DNA of 64,000 nt from Proteus vulgaris (lineage in GTDB: Bacteria; Pseudomonadota; Gammaproteobacteria; Enterobacterales; Enterobacteriaceae), in assembly GCA_901472505.1 (NCBI GenBank), contig LR590468.1, positions 3,757,501-3,821,500 of the forward strand, given 5' to 3'. The stretch's first letter is position 1, and each line of letters begins with the position of its first letter. A model generated the notes under the pieces. That model had not been told where the DNA came from and searched no databases. It saw only the letters and a program-made list of their open reading frames with translations. Of the stretch, positions 59,769 to 64,000 are shown one piece after another. Made by a program: the position numbers and the translations under genes.

Positions 59769-60428
59769 TTATTGCTCTTCATTTTCACTTTGCTGTGCTG
59801 CTAATAAAGCTTGTTGCTCTGCTTGTTGTGCCATAACACGCTCTACGGTATCCACAATCGCTTGAGTTTGAGGATCAAGTTCAATATTCACTTTATCGCC
59901 AAGACGTTTACGACCCAGTGTCGTTCTATCGCGAGTTTCTGGAATGAGGTGAACACAGAATCGATTATTAACAACATCACCAATAGTCAAACTAATGCCA
60001 TCAATACCGATAAAGCCTTTATGCAAAATGTATTTCATCAACGATTTATCAAAGATACGAAACCAAATCTGTAAGTTATTTTCTGATGTAATAATTTTGG
60101 CAACTTCAGCGGTTGTGACGATATGACCAGACATCACATGTCCACCGATTTCATCACCGTACTTAGCTGCGCGTTCAATATTAACTTCAGAACCTACGTT
60201 TAATTCACCAAGGTTAGTAAGACGCAATGTCTCTTTCACTAAATCAAAGCTAATGTGCGTACCTTCAATTTTAGTGACCGTTAAACAGCAACCATTATTC
60301 GCAACAGAGGCACCTGTTTCTAAGTTACCGACTAACTCTTTCGGTAATTCAATGATATGGGTACGAAAATCGCCTTTATCTTCTATAGCAATAACTCGCC
60401 CTTTTCCCTGAACAATACCTGTAAACAT
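59769..60428 (-). CDS. ribE: Riboflavin synthase alpha chain
   Basis: This 219-residue enzyme dismutates two lumazines to riboflavin. Two tandem barrel repeats are visible: MFTGIVQGKGRVIAIEDKGD (about 1-20), and the second from EIGGHVMSGHIVTTAEVAKI (about 92-111). Cys47/48 (NGCCLTV), NGISLT-type (IDGISLTIGDV) and HLIPETRDRTTLG are substrate-site features. A Glu/Gln/Ala-rich C-terminal tail follows. Length is near E. coli RibC/RibE (213). It is divergent from mdtK, as in E. coli. Confidence 0.96.
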   Translation of the reverse strand: MFTGIVQGKGRVIAIEDKGDFRTHIIELPKELVGNLETGASVANNGCCLTVTKIEGTHISFDLVKETLRLTNLGELNVGSEVNIERAAKYGDEIGGHVMSGHIVTTAEVAKIITSENNLQIWFRIFDKSLMKYILHKGFIGIDGISLTIGDVVNNRFCVHLIPETRDRTTLGRKRLGDKVNIELDPQTQAIVDTVERVMAQQAEQQALLAAQQSENEEQ

Positions 60429-60741
60429 CTTACATCTCCTTGGGTAGATAAACTGGTAAACTCAATTTAGGCTTATGCTAATTAGAATAACATAGCTCTT
60501 ATTAATACAAAGGAACAATTATCGTGTTTATTCCTTGTTGATTATCGCCATTAAATATAACGTAAAAACACCTAATAAATTATCAAAATCCTGTGTTTAA
60601 AAAGCGAAGCTTCTTTCGTTGCTAATTAAACTTTTATCATTAGAATATGCGTTCTTGAGGATCTCTTTACGTCATTTAAACAATACGGCGTTTGTTCTCT
60701 TCCTTTCCTTCCTTTTTCTTATAATAAATAAAGGTGTATGC
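60429..60741. other. Divergent region between ribE and mdtK
   Basis: These 313 bases separate the divergent ribE and mdtK starts. They hold both promoters and the mdtK leader. The frame beginning at TTG 60619 is open but has no MATE homology before the GTG at 60742. I see no terminator or small gene. Confidence 0.4.
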
Positions 60742-62115
60742 GTGCAGAAGTACATAAAAGAAGCGCGTAGCTTACTTGCTTTAGGTATCCCCGTGATCAT
60801 CGCGCAATTTTCCCAAACGGCAATGGGTGTGGTTGATACTGTTATGGCGGGTGCGGTAAATGCGACAGAAATGTCCGCAGTAGCAGTAGGCACGTCTATT
60901 TGGTTACCAACGATTTTATTAGGTCAAGGAATATTAATGGCATTGACGCCAATCGTTGCACAATTAAATGGCTCTGGACAGCGAAAACATATTGCTAATC
61001 GTACTCAGCAAGGTTTTTGGCTCGCGACGTTCTTATCAATTATGGTTATAGCCATACTTTATAACAGTCGATTTATTATTGAAGCACAGCATGATATTGA
61101 ACCAGAATTGGCGGAAAAAGCCATTGGCTTTATCCACGCCATTATGTGGGGTGCTCCAGGCTGTCTTTATTATCAAGTTTTACGAAGTCAATGTGAGGGA
61201 TTATCCAAAACAAAACCGGGTATGATCATTGGTTTTATTGGCTTATTAATTAATATTCCTGTTAATTACGCCTTTATTTACGGTAAATTTGGGGCACCGC
61301 AATTAGGTGGTATTGGTTGTGGTGTTGCAACTGCCTCTGTTTTCTGGGCTATGTTCTTGATGATGCGTTATTACGTGCGCAGAGCACCAACACAGCGAGA
61401 TGTAATGCCAGTAAAACGTATCGTGCTTCCAGAGTTTCATACGATAAAACGGATTACCTTTTTAGGTCTACCTGTTGGTTTGGCATTATTCTTTGAGGTA
61501 ACACTATTCGCCGTTGTTGCATTATTAGTATCACCTTTAGGCGTTACTGCCGTTGCAAGTCATCAAATTGCACTAAACTTTAGTTCCTTGATGTTTATGT
61601 TCCCTCTCTCATTGGGAATTGCGGCAACTATCCGTGTCGGTTATAACTTAGGACAGCGCTCTACTGAACAGGCTCGTATTTCGGCGATTACTGCTCTTAC
61701 GGTTGGTTTAATGCTGGCAAGTTGTACCGCCGTTTTCTCTATTATCTTTAGAGAAAAAATAGCCTTAATGTATAACGATAATATTGAAGTGGTAACATTG
61801 GCCTCTCACCTTATGTTATTTGCTGCGCTTTATCAGCTATCAGATTCAGTGCAAGTTATTGGTTCAGGTATATTACGAGGTTATAAAGACACTCGCTCTA
61901 TCTTCTTTATTACCTTTATTGCCTACTGGGTCATTGGCCTACCCTCGGGTTATATATTGGGTCGTACGGATTACTTTGTTGAAGCAATGGGACCTGCTGG
62001 TTTTTGGATTGGCTTTATTCTTGGCTTAACTGCATCTGCAATTATGATGGGTTCTCGCATTTGGTGGATCCAACGCCAATCTGATGAAGTGGTGTTATTA
62101 CGCTCAGAGCGTTAA
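60742..62115 (+). CDS. mdtK: Multidrug efflux MATE transporter MdtK
   Basis: This 457-residue transporter with 12 predicted helices exports cationic drugs in exchange for Na+ or H+. The N-terminal bundle starts [40 protein letters not shown] and the mid-protein [20 protein letters not shown] are typical MatE repeats. The GTG at 60742 gives exactly the E. coli length (457) and has AAGG 7 bases upstream. The open frame back to 60619 lacks homology. tRNA-Val genes follow, as in E. coli. Confidence 0.96.
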   Translation: MQKYIKEARSLLALGIPVIIAQFSQTAMGVVDTVMAGAVNATEMSAVAVGTSIWLPTILLGQGILMALTPIVAQLNGSGQRKHIANRTQQGFWLATFLSIMVIAILYNSRFIIEAQHDIEPELAEKAIGFIHAIMWGAPGCLYYQVLRSQCEGLSKTKPGMIIGFIGLLINIPVNYAFIYGKFGAPQLGGIGCGVATASVFWAMFLMMRYYVRRAPTQRDVMPVKRIVLPEFHTIKRITFLGLPVGLALFFEVTLFAVVALLVSPLGVTAVASHQIALNFSSLMFMFPLSLGIAATIRVGYNLGQRSTEQARISAITALTVGLMLASCTAVFSIIFREKIALMYNDNIEVVTLASHLMLFAALYQLSDSVQVIGSGILRGYKDTRSIFFITFIAYWVIGLPSGYILGRTDYFVEAMGPAGFWIGFILGLTASAIMMGSRIWWIQRQSDEVVLLRSER

Positions 62116-62205
62116 ACAAAACGGTTAATTTGGCAAGAGAATGACACAAATATCAACAAATAGCTTTAAATACGAGCAGTTGAATATAAATTTGTGTTTT
62201 TCCTC

Positions 62206-62234
62206 TTGCCAGAATGGAATCATCTCGTTAATAT
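62206..62234 (+). promoter_or_regulatory. Sigma-70 promoter of the tRNA-Val pair
   Basis: TTGCCA (62206-62211) and TAATAT (62229-62234) are separated by the ideal 17 bases. A GC-rich discriminator follows and the first tRNA begins 30 bases further. No other promoter lies between the two tRNA genes, so they form one transcript. Confidence 0.72.
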
Positions 62235-62264
62235 TCGTCCCCGTTGTTACCCAGAATAGATATT

Positions 62265-62341
62265 GCGTCCATAGCTCAGTTGGTTAGAGCACCACCTTGA
62301 CATGGTGGGGGTCGGTGGTTCGAGTCCACTTGGACGCACCA
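62265..62341 (+). tRNA. valV: tRNA-Val(GAC), first copy
   Basis: A 77-base gene with encoded CCA. The acceptor arms GCGTCCA/TGGACGC pair fully, the D arm is GCTC..GAGC, and the anticodon arm is CCACC-TTGACAT-GGTGG with anticodon GAC. TTCGAGTCC is the T loop. It lies downstream of mdtK like valV in E. coli. Confidence 0.97.
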
Positions 62342-62369
62342 TTTATTTTCAACAACATCTCAATACAGT

Positions 62370-62446
62370 GCGTCCATAGCTCAGTTGGTTAGAGCACCAC
62401 CTTGACATGGTGGGGGTCGGTGGTTCGAGTCCACTTGGACGCACCA
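62370..62446 (+). tRNA. valW: tRNA-Val(GAC), second identical copy
   Basis: It is identical over all 77 bases to the first copy, separated from it by 28 bases. It has the same anticodon GAC and encoded CCA. It corresponds to valW of the E. coli valVW pair. Confidence 0.97.
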
Positions 62447-62908
62447 TTTCTCTATATTCCCTATTTTTTACTCATTTTACCTACCCTACAAAATAATTAA
62501 TTCAACTTGCAAAAATTTATTGCGCAACAAAACGTTTAAAAAACAAGCAGTCAGTGCTGTATTTTGATCACATCACTTAAATTTACCTTTTTTCGATTTT
62601 CTTCATAGAAATTAACCTCTATAATACGCAACATAATTTTGTTGAAAGGTTTCAGCGTATTGATTTACGGGCATCTTTAGAAAACAGAACAAATGAATTG
62701 TGATAGACTATAATGTAAGATGTCTACCAACCTTTGATACAAAATAGTGACAAGATTTTTATGATGTTGCTGAACTATTAACATGTTGCGCAACTTATCT
62801 ATTCGCGATGAGTTGGTATATTCCGTTTTGTGCCATTGATACTGTTATAGGAAACAGCGACATTTATCCTTATTCATCCATTACAAGACAACCATTAAAT
62901 AGACTGCC
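62447..62908. other. pykF promoter and leader region
   Basis: There are 460 bases between the tRNA genes and pykF. A -10 element TATAAT is at 62620-62625 and a Cra-like palindrome at 62641-62656. The transcript would therefore have a leader of about 275 bases. No small gene or clear tRNA terminator is visible. Confidence 0.5.
62641..62656 (+). promoter_or_regulatory. Cra (FruR) operator of pykF
   Basis: GTTGAAAGGTTTCAGC closely matches the Cra consensus GCTGAATCGATTCAGC, with both TGAA and TTCA half-sites. It lies about 10-25 bases after the start predicted from TATAAT at 62620. That is the blocking position used in E. coli pykF. Cra would repress pykF during gluconeogenesis. Confidence 0.75.
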
Positions 62909-64000
62909 ATGAAAAAGACAAAAATTGTTTGCACCATCGGGCCAAAAACCGAATCTGAAGAAAAACTGAATCAATTACTGGACGCAGGCATGAATGTTAT
63001 GCGTCTAAACTTCTCTCACGGTGACTATGAAGAGCATGGCAACCGTATCAAAAATCTGCGTAATGTTTGTGCCAAAACAGGCAAAAAAGCGGCTATCTTA
63101 TTAGATACTAAAGGTCCTGAAATCCGTACCATCAAATTAGAAGGTGGCAACGATGTTTCTTTAGTTGCAGGTCAAACTTTTACTTTTACTACAGACAAAA
63201 CTGTTGTAGGTAACAAAGATCGCGTAGCTGTAACTTATGAAGGTTTCGCAAAAGACTTAACCGTAGGTAACACCGTCTTAGTTGATGATGGTCTTATCGG
63301 TATGAAAGTCACTAAAGTGACTGATACTGAAGTTGTTTGTGAAGTCTTAAACAACGGTGACTTAGGTGAAAATAAAGGTGTTAACTTACCAGGCGTTTCT
63401 ATCGGTTTACCTGCATTAGCAGAAAAAGATAAACAAGATCTTATCTTTGGTTGCGAACAAGGTGTTGACTTTGTTGCGGCCTCATTTATTCGTAAACGTT
63501 CTGATGTTGAAGAGATGCGTGCGCACTTAAATGCACACGGTGGCAAAAACATCATGATCATCTCAAAAATTGAGAACCAAGAAGGCTTAAATAATTTCGA
63601 TGAGATTTTAGAAGCCTCTGACGGTATTATGGTTGCTCGTGGTGACTTAGGGGTTGAAATCCCGGTTGAAGAAGTTATCTTTGCACAAAAAATGATGATC
63701 GAAAAATGTAACGCTGCGCGTAAAGTGGTTATCACTGCAACGCAAATGTTAGACTCAATGATCAAAAACCCACGCCCGACTCGTGCTGAAGCAGGTGACG
63801 TTGCGAATGCTATCTTAGATGGTACTGATGCTGTTATGTTGTCAGGTGAAAGTGCGAAAGGTAAATATCCTGTAGAAGCAGTATCTATCATGGCAACAAT
63901 CTGTGATCGTACAGATCGTATCATGCAATCTCGTCTTGATTACAAACAAACTGGCGCTAAATTACGCGTAACAGAAGCTGTTTGTCGTGGCGCTGTTGAA
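62909..64000 (+). CDS. pykF: Pyruvate kinase I, N-terminal part (cut by window end)
   Basis: This is the first 364 codons of fructose-1,6-bisphosphate-activated pyruvate kinase, open to the window edge (E. coli PykF is 470). It converts phosphoenolpyruvate and ADP to pyruvate and ATP. Landmarks are [65 protein letters not shown] and the active-site [30 protein letters not shown] follows. Translation was read by hand, because the frame has no stop in the window. Confidence 0.97.
   Translation, partial: MKKTKIVCTIGPKTESEEKLNQLLDAGMNVMRLNFSHGDYEEHGNRIKNLRNVCAKTGKKAAILLDTKGPEIRTIKLEGGNDVSLVAGQTFTFTTDKTVVGNKDRVAVTYEGFAKDLTVGNTVLVDDGLIGMKVTKVTDTEVVCEVLNNGDLGENKGVNLPGVSIGLPALAEKDKQDLIFGCEQGVDFVAASFIRKRSDVEEMRAHLNAHGGKNIMIISKIENQEGLNNFDEILEASDGIMVARGDLGVEIPVEEVIFAQKMMIEKCNAARKVVITATQMLDSMIKNPRPTRAEAGDVANAILDGTDAVMLSGESAKGKYPVEAVSIMATICDRTDRIMQSRLDYKQTGAKLRVTEAVCRGAVE

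Noticed and set aside
63235..63924. 229-codon minus-strand frame
   Set aside because: Fully antisense to pykF; Ser/Ile-rich mirror translation.

Overview
The window is chromosomal DNA from a Proteus-like member of the Morganellaceae (Enterobacterales). It is AT-rich. Gene content and order follow the E. coli/Proteus backbone (trp, yci block, tpx-tyrR, psp, sap, fabI, tyrS-pdxH, slyB/slyA, sodB-purR-cfa-mdtK-pykF). The glutathione transferase at 43.1 kb closely resembles the Proteus mirabilis B1-1 enzyme as I remember it, but with scattered substitutions, so a Proteus species near but not identical to P. mirabilis is the likely source. That identification is inference.

Layout. 0-3.9 kb: end of the trp operon (trpD', trpCF, trpB, trpA). 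4-13.9 kb: BON lipoprotein, ompW, yciC, a frameshifted SulP transporter, yciB, an ERIC repeat, yciA, tonB, yciY, clsA, yciU. 13.9-19.2 kb: an AT-rich accessory stretch with a small membrane protein, a lipoprotein, a GNAT enzyme, two Ail/OmpX-like barrels, a pentapeptide-repeat protein and two broken small genes. 19.5-24.5 kb: leuE, ttcA, the FnrS small RNA with its FNR box, zntB, a DUF4377 lipoprotein and a third Ail-like gene. 24.8-35.3 kb: mppA, tpx, tyrR, then pspABCD-ycjXF with a sigma-54 promoter and divergent pspF. 35.3-41.9 kb: RyhB with its Fur box, sapABCDF, fabI. 42-54.7 kb: a DUF3592 protein, gst, pdxY, tyrS, pdxH, anmK, slyB, slyA, ydhL, gloA, rnt, grxD, a TauE/SafE transporter, sodB and the tiny membrane gene ynhF. 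54.9-64 kb: purR, punR, punC, cfa, ribE, mdtK, two identical tRNA-Val(GAC) genes and the 5' part of pykF.

How parts work together. Several stress circuits have both regulator and target here. PspF activates the sigma-54 psp promoter. RyhB carries an 8-nt perfect complement to the sodB start region, which lies 18 kb away. FnrS has an almost perfect FNR box about 42 nt upstream. A Cra-like operator sits just downstream of the likely pykF promoter.

Caution. At least ten single-base reading-frame breaks occur in seven otherwise well-conserved genes (sulP x3, a small unknown gene, a nucleotidyltransferase, sapA, punR, punC x2, cfa). Nearly all lie in short homopolymer runs, and repairing them gives family-typical lengths. 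Sequencing or assembly indels are the simplest explanation, so these genes should not be called lost without checking reads.
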